A model generated the notes under the pieces. It was not told the origin of the DNA, searched no databases, and saw nothing but the letters and a program-made list of their open reading frames with translations. Shown here in pieces: positions 6,885-16,486 of a DNA stretch of 41,361 nucleotides. A program made the translations under genes and the position numbers. Positions within the stretch are counted from its first letter, which is position 1; each line of letters begins with the position of its first letter. Origin of the DNA: a virus; the IMG/VR virus record IMGVR_UViG_3300046804_000979, positions 1 to 41,361 of that record. The stretch is one strand, 5' to 3'.

Positions 6885-9800
6885 ATGGCAACAAGAGAAG
6901 AGGTTCTTGCAGCATACGCAAATAATCCATTAGCCACACTAAACCCAGATGAAAGTGCAATCCAGTATTGGATGAATACTGGAATTGGTAACTTTGATAA
7001 AGTAGTTGATGAAGTAAGAGCGGCCAATCCTGAAATTGCTGCTCAAATTGATAGAGAGCGAGCACAAGAACAAGCTGCGGCTGCGGCTGCGGCTGCGGCT
7101 GCGGCTGAACAAGAAAGATATATTCAGCAATTACTAGCACAGGAACAGTCACAAGCTCAAGCGCAGGCTCAAGCTCAAGCGCAGGCTCAAGCTCAAGCGC
7201 AGGCTCAAGCTCAAGCGCAGGCTCAAGCTCAAGCGCAGGCTCAAGCTCAAGCGCAGGCTCAAGCGCAGGCAGAGGCACAGGCGCAACTAATAGCTGCTCA
7301 ACAAGAGGCTGCAAGGCAAGAGGCTGCAAGGCAAGAGGCAATAAATGATTCTTATCGAATCATGTATCAAGAAATTACAGGTAGAGCACCAGACGCTGCA
7401 GGTTTTGCGTACTGGAAACAACAATTTGGCGATCAAATAGACGCACAAGAAAGGGATACTTTCAAAAGAACTGCATTAGATGCAACTGCTCAACAGGCTT
7501 TTGGGCGGCCATTAACAGAGGCAGAACGCTCTGAGCTTTTTAAACTTGGCAGTGTTCAAGAGGCAAACAATTGGGCTGCTGAAAAAGGTCGCGCTTGGGA
7601 GCAAGAACAGCAAGCAAGAAAAACTTTAATTACAAGTAATTTTGCTAATATTTATAATAATAGCGCTTTAAGTACACAACAAAAAGCGCAACAGATCAAT
7701 CAGTTTGCGCAACAAAACAATCTAAGTCGTGATGAGATTGCTAGCGCCATGAACATTGGCGCTAATGATCTAAATGATTTTTTAGACACAGACCCTGCCA
7801 TTGTTCAGAATCGTGTTAACAATCTACTACAAACAGCAACAACAGAAATAAAGTACAACGACCCTAGATATACAAAGATTGGTCTAGATAGTGAAAACAA
7901 TCCGACATATGTATTGAATGAAGCCGGTCAACAATTAAAACAACAGATACAGGAAGCAGGAAGGCAGCTTGAAGCGCTTGGGTTTGAATATTTTGTTGAA
8001 GCTGCTGGGCCAGATTCAGAATCAGGAAAGTGGTTATCGCCGCAAGAAGCGGCTAATGTCAGAGGGACTAAGGTTAATCAAGCGCTTGTCAATCAAGCGT
8101 ATGTCAAACAAACAGACAATCTTTCTACTGCTCTTAGTCCACTTGCTAATCAACTTCGTCAAAGCCTTGATGCTGCAAACTCTTCTGGAGGAATGCTAAA
8201 AAGTGATCCAGCGTATTTTTACAACAAAATTGCTGAAGAACTTACATCAAAAACAGGCATCACTAATTTAGATGATGTTGGTTATAGAAAACTTGATGTA
8301 ACACCAATCCAGTGGAGTGATGCTAGTACAGGAGCGCTTGAAACAGCCTACATCCGTAAAGATAACGGAAAGATGGTCATCTCTGATGGAGAGTATTTCA
8401 ACAAAAAAACCGGCCAAGCAATCGGTGAAGACTTGCCAACTTTTAGACATGGCATTAAAGATAATGAAACTGGTGCTTATTTCAAAGTAGGCCCAGACGG
8501 CAAGCCAAAATTAACGACGTATTACGCGCATGAAGGCGAAGCATGGAAAGATGTTGTTACAGCGCTAGCGCCAATTGCCATTAACTTTGTACCTGGTGTA
8601 GGTCAGTTTCTTGGTGCTGCAATTCTTCCTGCTGGTACATCTGCTGCCATACAAACTGCGGTAGGCAATGCCGTACTCAAAGCAGGTATTGATGTTGCCG
8701 CAGGCGTTCCTATAGAAACAGCGTTAAAAAATGGTTTTGTAAGCGTCGGTATCAATCAAGGTTTGCCCAATCTTTCTGGCAATGCTTACATTGACAATGC
8801 TGTTAAAGCCGTAAGTGTTGCTGCGTTGACAGGTGGTGACGTTGGAACAGCGCTTGTTAATTCAGTTATTTCAACTGGCGGTAAAGAAGTTCTTGGGAAC
8901 GTAAGTTTGACGGGCGACAAAGTTGTTGACTCAGCCATTACTTCTGCTGTTAACAGTGCAGCCAGTGCAATAATAAGCGGTGGTGATGTTGGCGAATCAG
9001 CGGTAAAAGGATTTGGCTCTGGCTTATCTGCTGGCATCAATGCAGCAAATCAAACAACAACAATTCCTGGTGTACCTGCGCAGACCATTACAGGTGCTAC
9101 TGGCAATGACAGTATTCCTGCTGCTGGTGGCATTGATACAGTTGGTGGTATTACAGGTGCGGATACTGTTAACGCCGGTGTTGCGCAAAACGATGTACTG
9201 GACTTAATTCAAAGAGACATTGATACATCGGTAGCTAACAATGTACAAGGCAATTTGAATGCAGAACAAGAGATTCAATCTGCAACGCCCGTAGAGCCTG
9301 GTACATCTGATTTCACCATACCGGGCGGCACGACAGTTGGTGAGTTTGCTGAACCAGGTACTGGCGGTTTCTCTAGAACACCAACCGTTACTACGCCGCC
9401 TGCAACGTCAACAAGTGGTACGACTACAGTTTCACAAGATCCTCCATATGTTGCTCCAAATGGAATGCACAATCGTACGGCGTTCATACAGGCTGGCGGT
9501 GGTACAAGTGACGCTGATTATGCAACGTATGTTCAAGCAGTCAATGCAGTCATTTCACAAGGTCAAAGCGGTAATTTAATTAAACCATCTTCTGTTAACA
9601 GCGCTGGCAAACAATTACCGTCTACAACTGGCCCTGTGACAACAGAAGCTCCCCGTGTTGATTCTGTTCTTGGAAGTATTGCTGCGCAAGGTGTAGCAAG
9701 TTTTGGCAAAAATACAATTGGTGGAGCACTAAGTGCATTAGGATTTACTGATGCTGGAAATGCTGCAATCAATAAAGCTAATGCTATAGCAGAAGCCGCA

Positions 9801-11678
9801 ACAGTTGCTGAAGGCCCAGAAATTACTGTTGGCAAACAATATATTGACCAAGCAATACGAAATGTAACTAATTCAAATAGTGCAAGAGAAGCATTTGTAA
9901 ATCTTGGCAATCTTGTATCAACAATTTATGACAATCCAAAAGCATTTGGTGCAGTTGTAGGAAGTGAAATTGTTGAAGAAATATTGCAAATAGGATCTAC
10001 TAAAGCAGGAAGTTTTCTTACAAGAGAATTAATTGCGTCAGCCGTTGAAAACGGAGGAGCTGCATATAACAATGAATATGAAAAACAAATAAGATTAGGA
10101 GCGCCTCCAGATGCTGCTCATGAATCTGCGCAATTAGCGGCAGGAACAGCAGCGGGGGCAACGGCTGCATTAGGTTTAGGCGTTGCTGGTGCCGGAAGAC
10201 TTTTAGCTCCCAGAACTGGAACAACAAGTCTTGCAGGAACATTTGCTAAAGAAACGGCTCAAGAGGCTTTGGAAGCTGGAACTGTTGCAAGTGCAGTTGA
10301 TTTAGCGCTTACTGGTTCAGTAGATATTAGAAATGCGCTGACAGAAGCCTTAAATGATGCTGTATATGGTGGAACAATTGCCAGTTCTATGCAGGCTGGA
10401 TCAAATGTTGTGTCAATACCGACATCAACGTCTACACCACCTTCAGATATTGCTAGCGATGTTACAACGCCTCCACCTTCTGGGTCTGGTGTTGTCATAG
10501 CTGTTGATCCAGATACAAAGCAAGCTTCAGTCATTGATGATGGCGGCAATATAACGATCATTCCAGCAGAAGGTTTAACATCTGGCCAAAACATTCCATT
10601 GCCATCAACCCCAGTTGATACTGGCCCTGTTGTTGAACAGCCTGTTGTCACAGCGCCATCAGTTACGCAGCCAGAAGTGACTGCACCGATTGATACCGGA
10701 CCAGTTGTTACTGCGCCTATTGATACTGGGTCGGCTGTAACAACACCAGGTGTTTCAGTGCCTCCGGTTGTTGCGCCAAAAGAAACATCAATTACGATTC
10801 CAGGCATTGTTTTGCAGAACAACAATGACGGCACAGTGCTTGTGCTTACCAACGATGGTGGTGCAATTAACATCCCTGCCAATGACAGCGTAACTGGTAC
10901 GCCATTGGTTGTTGGCGCTAATGTAGATGTCAAACCAGGTGTTGATCCAGGCACAGGTACGGGTACATCAAGTCAACCAACAGTTACGCCTGATACTGGT
11001 CAAACAGTTACTCCAGAAGTTACTCCAGAAGTTACTCCTGAAACAACGCCAGAAGTCACGCCAGAAGTCACGCCTGATATTAATCCTAACGTCAATCCGA
11101 ATCCAGATGTAAACCCCAATCCCAACCCCAATCCAGATGTAAATCCTAACCCCAACCCTAACCCTAACCCTAACCCTAACCCTAATCCTAATCCAAATCC
11201 AAATCCAAATCCAAATCCAAATCCAAATGTAAATCCAAATCCAAATGCAAATCCAAATGCAAATCTAAATGTCAATGTAGATGTACCGATACCACTCCCG
11301 CCACCAGATAAGACTGAAGAAGATCTATTGTTAGAGCAGATTATTGAAGAACTAAATCCTCCAGTAGAAGATCGACTTACTCCGATTCCGCCGCCTATTG
11401 AAGGTGTTCCTATACCAGAGCCAACATTCCCTGAGCCACCTTTGATTGTTCCTGAAACACCGCCTATTAACGTAGATACTGGCAATCAAGTCAGGACAAG
11501 AACTGTAAGGCCATCAGTATCTCCAGGCAGCAGGGTGGAAGAGTCTGCTCAAATACTTCCGCTTAGACCAGGCTTGTCAGAAGGTTATCTTGGTGATATA
11601 GAGGGTACGCCTGAAGAAAAGCAGCAACCCGTCTGGAATGTTAGATCGTTGAAACTTCGTCGCTTGTTAGGAATCTAA
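6885..11678 (+). CDS. Giant internal virion/ejection-type protein, 1597 aa
   Basis: Residues 1-60 have the pattern 'YANNPLATLNPDESAIQYWM...FDKVVDEVRAANPEI'. Residues about 62-74 are an alanine run, about 88-131 a Gln-Ala repeat, and about 155-182 'YRIMYQEITGRAPDAAGFAYW', which fits a DUF4214-like helical domain. Residues 555-760 hold hydrophobic Gly/Ala helices such as APIAINFVPGVGQFLGAAI. The C-terminal third is Pro/Thr-rich with 'PEVTPEVT' and then an Asn-Pro tract (about 1400-1465). Length, position before three more large helical proteins, and amphipathic segments suggest an internal protein ejected with the DNA. No lytic transglycosylase motif was seen. Alternatively it could be a long fibre-like protein. 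Confidence 0.55.
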   Translation: MATREEVLAAYANNPLATLNPDESAIQYWMNTGIGNFDKVVDEVRAANPEIAAQIDRERAQEQAAAAAAAAAAAEQERYIQQLLAQEQSQAQAQAQAQAQAQAQAQAQAQAQAQAQAQAQAQAQAQAQAEAQAQLIAAQQEAARQEAARQEAINDSYRIMYQEITGRAPDAAGFAYWKQQFGDQIDAQERDTFKRTALDATAQQAFGRPLTEAERSELFKLGSVQEANNWAAEKGRAWEQEQQARKTLITSNFANIYNNSALSTQQKAQQINQFAQQNNLSRDEIASAMNIGANDLNDFLDTDPAIVQNRVNNLLQTATTEIKYNDPRYTKIGLDSENNPTYVLNEAGQQLKQQIQEAGRQLEALGFEYFVEAAGPDSESGKWLSPQEAANVRGTKVNQALVNQAYVKQTDNLSTALSPLANQLRQSLDAANSSGGMLKSDPAYFYNKIAEELTSKTGITNLDDVGYRKLDVTPIQWSDASTGALETAYIRKDNGKMVISDGEYFNKKTGQAIGEDLPTFRHGIKDNETGAYFKVGPDGKPKLTTYYAHEGEAWKDVVTALAPIAINFVPGVGQFLGAAILPAGTSAAIQTAVGNAVLKAGIDVAAGVPIETALKNGFVSVGINQGLPNLSGNAYIDNAVKAVSVAALTGGDVGTALVNSVISTGGKEVLGNVSLTGDKVVDSAITSAVNSAASAIISGGDVGESAVKGFGSGLSAGINAANQTTTIPGVPAQTITGATGNDSIPAAGGIDTVGGITGADTVNAGVAQNDVLDLIQRDIDTSVANNVQGNLNAEQEIQSATPVEPGTSDFTIPGGTTVGEFAEPGTGGFSRTPTVTTPPATSTSGTTTVSQDPPYVAPNGMHNRTAFIQAGGGTSDADYATYVQAVNAVISQGQSGNLIKPSSVNSAGKQLPSTTGPVTTEAPRVDSVLGSIAAQGVASFGKNTIGGALSALGFTDAGNAAINKANAIAEAATVAEGPEITVGKQYIDQAIRNVTNSNSAREAFVNLGNLVSTIYDNPKAFGAVVGSEIVEEILQIGSTKAGSFLTRELIASAVENGGAAYNNEYEKQIRLGAPPDAAHESAQLAAGTAAGATAALGLGVAGAGRLLAPRTGTTSLAGTFAKETAQEALEAGTVASAVDLALTGSVDIRNALTEALNDAVYGGTIASSMQAGSNVVSIPTSTSTPPSDIASDVTTPPPSGSGVVIAVDPDTKQASVIDDGGNITIIPAEGLTSGQNIPLPSTPVDTGPVVEQPVVTAPSVTQPEVTAPIDTGPVVTAPIDTGSAVTTPGVSVPPVVAPKETSITIPGIVLQNNNDGTVLVLTNDGGAINIPANDSVTGTPLVVGANVDVKPGVDPGTGTGTSSQPTVTPDTGQTVTPEVTPEVTPETTPEVTPEVTPDINPNVNPNPDVNPNPNPNPDVNPNPNPNPNPNPNPNPNPNPNPNPNPNPNVNPNPNANPNANLNVNVDVPIPLPPPDKTEEDLLLEQIIEELNPPVEDRLTPIPPPIEGVPIPEPTFPEPPLIVPETPPINVDTGNQVRTRTVRPSVSPGSRVEESAQILPLRPGLSEGYLGDIEGTPEEKQQPVWNVRSLKLRRLLGI
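7152..7259 (+). repeat. Six tandem 18-base units coding for Gln-Ala
   Basis: Six in-frame copies of an 18-base unit (beginning caagctcaag) encode the Gln-Ala run in the 1597-aa protein. By eye the copies are identical, so the tract expanded recently and should vary in copy number. It follows a GCTGCG alanine repeat at about 7075-7106 and precedes two copies of a 15-base unit at about 7306-7335. Confidence 0.85.
11085..11280 (+). repeat. Asn-Pro repeat tract containing five CCCTAA hexamers
   Basis: The tract encodes alternating Asn-Pro, broken by Asp-Val and Ala. From 11156 to 11185 the DNA is five exact CCCTAA hexamers, flanked by related CCCCAA, CCTAAT and CCAAAT units. Third-position drift between blocks suggests successive expansions. 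A Thr-Pro-Glu-Val repeat lies just upstream (about 11010-11075). Confidence 0.8.
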
Positions 11679-11680
11679 TC

Positions 11681-12790
11681 ATGGCTAAACAACTTGCCGC
11701 ACTTCTTGGTGGTGGCCTCGATCTCAAAGCGTTAGCAGAGATGCTACGTCTGCAAGGCCGTGGGCAAGACACAATCTTAGCGCACATCACACCGCAAGAG
11801 GCTGCACTACTCAAGTCTAGAGGTGGTGCAGGAACCATGAATCCTGATACAGGGTTGCCTGAGTTTGAAACCGATCCATTCCTTGGTAGCTATGAAGACA
11901 TGGCTCCTGCTGAACAGCAAGGGTTTGACGCGCCAGTTTTTTCTGCTGACACGGTGTCTCAACCAGTCAACATGAATAACGCGCTTATTTATTCCGATCC
12001 AAACAACACTATGGCGCCTAACGAAGTTCCTATTACTAGGTCTTTTTCACCACAGCTTGCGCAAGCGCCAGTTGGTGGGTTTGGTTTTGGAGGTGTTGAG
12101 CCGCAATTCGGTTTAGGTATGTATGAAGGTGAAACGGTTGGCCCGCCACAAGTAAGAGACTTTAAGCAAGAAGCTATAGACCAAGGGGCTGCGCCACAAC
12201 GTGATATGCAAGACCTTGTTAAGTCAGGTGCTAAACAGGTATTTGAAGGACTTAAAACTCCAGGCGGTGCAGCATTAGCCAATGCACTTATGGCTGGTTT
12301 GCAAGCAAGGCGTGGATTCAAAGAAGCTCGTAACTTAGAAAATGAACTAAGGCAACTTGGTCAAGCACCTAGGCAGGTAGGGCAAGAGCAACTTGGTGCT
12401 GGCATGAGAGGTGAGCTAACACCCGTGCAGCGCCAGCAGATTGCTGCATTCCAAGCACAGCAACGTCAAGCATTGGCAAACATGGGGCAAAGGTCAGGAA
12501 CTGCGCAACAGCAGTTAGGTGCTAGGACTATAGAGATGCAGCAGCGTGGTGCTCAGGACTTGATTAACCAAGGGTTGAAGAACATTGGCATTGCAGACAA
12601 GTATCTGCAACAGGCCATTCTTGCAGGCTACGAAGCAGATAGCAGAGTTGGTACTGCGCTTGGTGATGCGCTAAGAGCGTCTGGTTCATTGCTTGCAGGT
12701 CAACCGTCAAATGAGGTTGCCAAGCCTGTACAGACTGCTGCAACGCGACAAAGAAGTCCATTGGATAGCAAATTAGGGAGCCAGTCATGA
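11681..12790 (+). CDS. Predicted internal virion protein, 369 aa
   Basis: Begins MAKQLAALLGGGLDLKALAEM. The N-terminal 60 residues are helical; a Pro/Gly-rich middle follows (about 90-165) and then a Gln/Ala/Arg-rich helical region (RRGFKEARNLENELRQLGQ, PVQRQQIAAFQAQQRQALANMGQR). This composition and the position in a run of large helical genes fit a T7-like internal core protein or ejection protein, but there is no diagnostic motif. It overlaps the next gene by 4 bases (ATGA). Function inferred from context. Confidence 0.5.
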   Translation: MAKQLAALLGGGLDLKALAEMLRLQGRGQDTILAHITPQEAALLKSRGGAGTMNPDTGLPEFETDPFLGSYEDMAPAEQQGFDAPVFSADTVSQPVNMNNALIYSDPNNTMAPNEVPITRSFSPQLAQAPVGGFGFGGVEPQFGLGMYEGETVGPPQVRDFKQEAIDQGAAPQRDMQDLVKSGAKQVFEGLKTPGGAALANALMAGLQARRGFKEARNLENELRQLGQAPRQVGQEQLGAGMRGELTPVQRQQIAAFQAQQRQALANMGQRSGTAQQQLGARTIEMQQRGAQDLINQGLKNIGIADKYLQQAILAGYEADSRVGTALGDALRASGSLLAGQPSNEVAKPVQTAATRQRSPLDSKLGSQS

Positions 12791-14268
12791 CGACAAGCAT
12801 TACTAGTCTGCGCAACCCAATTGATGATTTAACGTCAAAGTTAAATCAACCGCCGACTAAGCCTGTAAAAACGATTGAGGAACAGCTTGCAGGGCAGCGT
12901 GAGCGTGGTGCTGTTGCAGAAGACGTGCGCCCACAAGTCATGAAGGAAAGTCTTGGTTCCGTAGAAACGGCAATGCAAGACTTGCAAGCAAAAAGGGTAA
13001 ATGGCGCTGAAGACTATGGCACGATGCTTGAAAAACAAGCAAAGGACACTGCTGCGCTAGAAAAAAAGTACACGGCCATGCGGCCAGAACCTATTGAGTT
13101 TGCGCCGAGTCAGCAAACGCCAGAACAATTGCAGACTATTGCTGTGTCAATGATGCTCATAGGTGCGCTAGCAGGTGGCAGTGCAAAGCGTAGTGGCATT
13201 GCCGGTTTGAAGGCGATGACTGGAATGCTTGATGGTTACAAGCAAGGGCGTAAGGATGTCTTTGATAGAGAAAAGATCATCTTTGAAAAAGCATTGGAAA
13301 CGCAGAAACAGAAAATAGAAGAAGTTAAGTCACTGTATGACTCAGCACTTAGGGCGCAAACCGCAGGACAAACGGCAGAGGCTAACAAGTTCAAGGCATT
13401 GCTTGAGGCTGAGATTCAGAATGGCGCTATGCTTGTAGACGTGGCTAGAAACCGCAATGATGCCGTTAACAAGATGTTTGATGCACTAGCACAAGCTAGT
13501 AAAACAGCCACTGAACAGCAGATAGCAATAAACAAAGGCATTGAAGATCGTAAGTTGCAGCGAGACAAGATGGCGCAAGAAGCCGGGTTCAAAGAGCGAG
13601 AACTTGGACTTAGAGAAAGAGAAATACAAAGAAAAGAAGCTGGCCAGCCTTTATCTGCGACAGAAGTAAATAAGATACAAGGGCTTGACTCTTTATCGAA
13701 TAGTTTAGAAAAGCAGTTAGCAACATTCAAACCTGAATACGCAAGTCTTGGCTTGTTTGGGCTTGGCGCTGATATGAGCTTGGAGGCAAAGCGTAGGTTT
13801 GGAGAACAATTAGGCGATAAGTTAGCTAAAGAAACGGTTGCTTGGTGGTCAAAATATCAACAGCTACAAGCGCCTAACCGTCATGCTCTTTATGGAGCGA
13901 CACTTACAGGAAATGAACTTAAAAATTACCAGTCTTACACTTCAAAACCTTCTGATGATCCAGAAATTGTTAAAGGATTTTTGCAAGATCAAATTGCTTA
14001 TGCAAAAGGTTCTGCAAGAGATAAAAGAGAAGCATTGCAAAGCACTGGTTACAGAGTTCCAGCCGTAAATGCTAAAGATTTTTTAGAAACTTATAAGGGA
14101 GATCAAGAAACTCCGGGGGCTGGAGCAAAACCTTCGTCTCCTCAACAGCCATCTCAAAGTAATTACATAGAAGACCAAAGAGCAAAAGCAAATGAAGCAG
14201 TGGCTAATGGAGCTAACCGTGATGCTGTAGCAAAAAGATTCAAAGAGCGTACAGGACAGGAGCTATAA
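12787..14268 (+). CDS. Coiled-coil internal virion protein, 493 aa
   Basis: A short hydrophobic stretch (LQTIAVSMMLIGALAGG, about 114-130) is followed by a long charged helical region (DVFDREKIIFEKALETQKQKIEEVKSLYDSALRAQ; later RDKMAQEAGFKERELGLREREIQRKEAG) that is strongly coiled-coil-like, and a Pro/Ser-rich hinge near the C-terminus (about 440-460). A membrane-capable segment plus long helices is typical of ejection proteins that form a channel across the host envelope. No enzyme motif is visible. Stop and next ATG are adjacent (TAA then ATG). Confidence 0.5.
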   Translation: MTTSITSLRNPIDDLTSKLNQPPTKPVKTIEEQLAGQRERGAVAEDVRPQVMKESLGSVETAMQDLQAKRVNGAEDYGTMLEKQAKDTAALEKKYTAMRPEPIEFAPSQQTPEQLQTIAVSMMLIGALAGGSAKRSGIAGLKAMTGMLDGYKQGRKDVFDREKIIFEKALETQKQKIEEVKSLYDSALRAQTAGQTAEANKFKALLEAEIQNGAMLVDVARNRNDAVNKMFDALAQASKTATEQQIAINKGIEDRKLQRDKMAQEAGFKERELGLREREIQRKEAGQPLSATEVNKIQGLDSLSNSLEKQLATFKPEYASLGLFGLGADMSLEAKRRFGEQLGDKLAKETVAWWSKYQQLQAPNRHALYGATLTGNELKNYQSYTSKPSDDPEIVKGFLQDQIAYAKGSARDKREALQSTGYRVPAVNAKDFLETYKGDQETPGAGAKPSSPQQPSQSNYIEDQRAKANEAVANGANRDAVAKRFKERTGQEL

Positions 14269-15894
14269 ATGGATGGTTATGAAGATTTAGTTCCGACAAA
14301 AAAATCTGACGACTACAGCGATCTAATCCCTAAAAAAACACCATTAGACACAAGTAGGCCTGTTACTGATGTTGCCGATGATTTAGTTGGAAAGATTCCA
14401 ACACCACCTGTTACAGGCCCGTCTGGTGGTGCTGCGCAAGAAAGGGGTACGTTTGGAAGAATGGCCGAAAAGTTTGGTGAATACGCCACCGCTGTAGGCC
14501 CATTGGGTGTAGCGGCTGGAGGAGCATTAAAACTTGCAGGGAAAGCGCCCCAAGCTATGGGTGCTTTTGAACGAGGTGCAAGAACTGTTGCGCAAGGATT
14601 ATTTCCTCAAACTGGTAAACAACTTGCTGGCATGACGACTGGAGCCGGAGTTGCTGGTGCAAGTGGTGAATACGTTGCAACAAGAGCTAGAGAGGCTGGC
14701 GCTCCAGAACCAATTGCTGAGACTGCACGAGTTGCTGGTGAACTTGGCCCATCAATGGTTCGCACTGCTACAAGAAGGGTTTTGGCTCCTGCTGTTGAAT
14801 CAATGCGTGAACGCATGTACTCAATTCCTGAAAACATTCGCACTGAAGAAAAGCAGAGGGTATTAAGTCAGGCTTTGCAAACAGGTATGCAACCATTGCC
14901 AAGCCAAATTAAAGAGTCAAGAGGTCTTGCGGCAACAGAACGAGTCATGCAACTAGTCCCTGGTTCTCGTGAAGAATTTATAAAGTTTGGAAGAGAAAAC
15001 CAAGCGGCAGCAAATCGTGCGGTAGCGCAAGCCTTTGGCGGTATTGAGCCAACACTTGCTCCTAGAGCTATGCGTGATGCAGATAAAGCCTTGTCCGATA
15101 GTTACAACGCATTGTTAGCGGGAAAACAAATTAATGTTGATAACGCTGCAAGAAATCAACTTGTAGATGCTTTCAACAAAAACACTACCTTAAATGAATT
15201 TAAGGTTGGGAGCCCTCGTGTATCAGCATTTGCCGAAGCGTTACAAGCCAAGCAGCAAATACCGGCACCTTTGTGGAAAGAAGTTCGTTCAGAGGTTGCT
15301 CAATATGTTTATGGTTTAGAGGGTGCTCCTAAACAAGTTGGCATGAAGGTGCTTCAACAATTTGATGATATTGCTAAGCGCAGCCTCGGAAGAGATGACT
15401 ATGAAACATTGCGCGGCATTGATAAGCAATACGCAGCACTTAAAGCCTTTGAAGACGCTTACTCAAGAAACCCAAACATTCTTAATGCAGGCGATGTAGA
15501 CATTAATAAATTTGCTCAGCAATATGCTGCTGTTGAGCCTACTAATGTGTTGTATGGAAGGGAGCGTGGAAGAGGTGGCGCTTACGTTCCTATAGCAGAA
15601 GCTGGCCAGTCATACAACATTTTTACTAGCCCAAGAGTCCCTCAAACGCAGGCGACTACATTGGGTGGTTTATTGCGAGCGGGGACAGGTTTAAGTCTTA
15701 TGGGTGGTGGCTTGGCTGGAGATATACCTTATTTACCTGCTGCTGGAGCCACAATGCTTGCCGCACCCCCTGCCGCAAGAAGAATGGCTGAGTTATATCT
15801 TAGGCCGGAAGATGTAGCTTCTCGTTTACGGCAAACCCGTGTAAGTCCAGTTGGCGTTGCTGCTGGCGCAGTGAATCGTGCTCAGGAGGAATAA
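14269..15894 (+). CDS. Predicted internal virion/ejection protein, 541 aa
   Basis: Starts MDGYEDLVPTKKSDDYSDLIPKK, a repeated 'DDYSDLIPKK' motif also seen at the N-termini of other phage internal proteins. Residues 75-150 are Gly/Ala-rich hydrophobic helices (AVGPLGVAAGGALKLAG, MTTGAGVAGASGEYVATRA); the centre is helical and charged; residues about 465-500 are again Gly/Ala-rich (LGGLLRAGTGLSLMGGGLAGD). The alternation of amphipathic and soluble helices is that of an ejected, membrane-active protein. It is last of four large genes in this block. Inferred role: DNA delivery. Confidence 0.5.
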   Translation: MDGYEDLVPTKKSDDYSDLIPKKTPLDTSRPVTDVADDLVGKIPTPPVTGPSGGAAQERGTFGRMAEKFGEYATAVGPLGVAAGGALKLAGKAPQAMGAFERGARTVAQGLFPQTGKQLAGMTTGAGVAGASGEYVATRAREAGAPEPIAETARVAGELGPSMVRTATRRVLAPAVESMRERMYSIPENIRTEEKQRVLSQALQTGMQPLPSQIKESRGLAATERVMQLVPGSREEFIKFGRENQAAANRAVAQAFGGIEPTLAPRAMRDADKALSDSYNALLAGKQINVDNAARNQLVDAFNKNTTLNEFKVGSPRVSAFAEALQAKQQIPAPLWKEVRSEVAQYVYGLEGAPKQVGMKVLQQFDDIAKRSLGRDDYETLRGIDKQYAALKAFEDAYSRNPNILNAGDVDINKFAQQYAAVEPTNVLYGRERGRGGAYVPIAEAGQSYNIFTSPRVPQTQATTLGGLLRAGTGLSLMGGGLAGDIPYLPAAGATMLAAPPAARRMAELYLRPEDVASRLRQTRVSPVGVAAGAVNRAQEE

Positions 15895-16077
15895 ATGCCC
15901 CTTAAGAAAGGTAGTAGCCAGAAAACAATCTCTACCAACATTGGAGAGATGGTGCGTAAATTCAAAGATAGTGGCAAGATTGGCACAAGCCGTCCTGCTA
16001 GCAAGCGAGCAGCAATTAAGCAGGCCGCAGCAATAGCCTATTCCACAGCGCGTAAACCAAAGAGAGGTATGCGATGA
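15895..16077 (+). CDS. Small basic conserved phage protein
   Basis: A 60-aa basic protein, MPLKKGSSQKTISTNIGEMV, continuing RKFKDSGKIGTSRPASKRAAIKQAAAIAYSTARK. The 'PLKKGSSQKTIS.NI' start and 'K.A.KQA.AIA.S.A.K' end are a widespread family of tiny phage proteins (DUF6496-like by memory). Possibly nucleic-acid binding or packaged with DNA; role unknown. AGGAGG precedes it and it overlaps the next gene (ATGA). Confidence 0.65.
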   Translation: MPLKKGSSQKTISTNIGEMVRKFKDSGKIGTSRPASKRAAIKQAAAIAYSTARKPKRGMR

Positions 16078-16253
16078 ACTACGATATGACGATGATGAAG
16101 GAAGGCAATAAAGAGATGAAGCGGCAAGAAGCACAAGCCGCTGAAGCAGGGCGTAATGAGGTTGCAGGTTCGCTTGCAGCACAACGTGCGCTTGGCCGTC
16201 AGCCGATGAACAAGATGCCTGAGCGTCAGCCCAAGCGTCGCATGATGCGGTGA
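16074..16253 (+). CDS. Small Met/Arg-rich protein, 59 aa
   Basis: An ATGA overlap with the upstream gene at 16074 and a GTGA overlap with the downstream gene at 16250 frame a 59-codon reading frame starting MNYDMTMMKEGNKEMKRQEA and ending RQPKRRMMR. It is helical, charged and methionine-rich. No family is recognised. The tight coupling on both sides supports translation. Confidence 0.65.
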   Translation: MNYDMTMMKEGNKEMKRQEAQAAEAGRNEVAGSLAAQRALGRQPMNKMPERQPKRRMMR

Positions 16254-16459
16254 AGCGTAAGCAATCGGGTATCAACCCTGACTTAGAGGCTGCGATAAGC
16301 AAACTCTTGGCTGAAGTCATGGCAGACCCTGAAGCAAGCCTAACCGACAAGTCAAAGATTATTGACAGAGCATTGAAGTTAGAAGCGATACGCCTGAAAG
16401 CGAGTGATGCTGAATGGGGTAGTGGCTTTATGAACGATGACGATGATGAAGATAGTTAA
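16250..16459 (+). CDS. Small acidic-tailed helical protein, 69 aa
   Basis: A GTG start within a GTGA overlap gives MKRKQSGINPDLEAAISKLL, continuing LAEVMADPEASLTDKSKIIDRALKLEAIRLK, and ends in an acidic DDDDEDS tail. The helical 'AEVMADP.ASLTDK..IIDRALKLE.IRLK' core looks like a small regulator or terminase-small-subunit-sized helical protein that I have seen beside lysis genes of podoviruses, but I cannot name it. No small terminase gene is otherwise identified in the window, so this is a weak candidate for that role. Confidence 0.6.
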   Translation: MKRKQSGINPDLEAAISKLLAEVMADPEASLTDKSKIIDRALKLEAIRLKASDAEWGSGFMNDDDDEDS

Positions 16460-16486
16460 GGTAGACTAGATATCCTTAATTAACCC

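Noticed and set aside
7152-7259. CRISPR array
   Set aside because: The 18-base units are contiguous without spacers and are coding.
6850-7341. A 163-codon minus-strand frame rich in Leu/Glu/Pro/Gln
   Set aside because: It is the reverse image of the Gln-Ala and Ala tandem repeats of the 1597-aa gene.
10259-10954. A 231-codon minus-strand frame
   Set aside because: It is antisense to the Thr/Pro-rich part of the 1597-aa gene; low complexity and no start signal.
11000-11485. A 161-codon minus-strand frame with Gly-Phe/Gly-Leu repeats
   Set aside because: It is the antisense of the Asn-Pro repeat tract; repeats keep the opposite frame open by chance.
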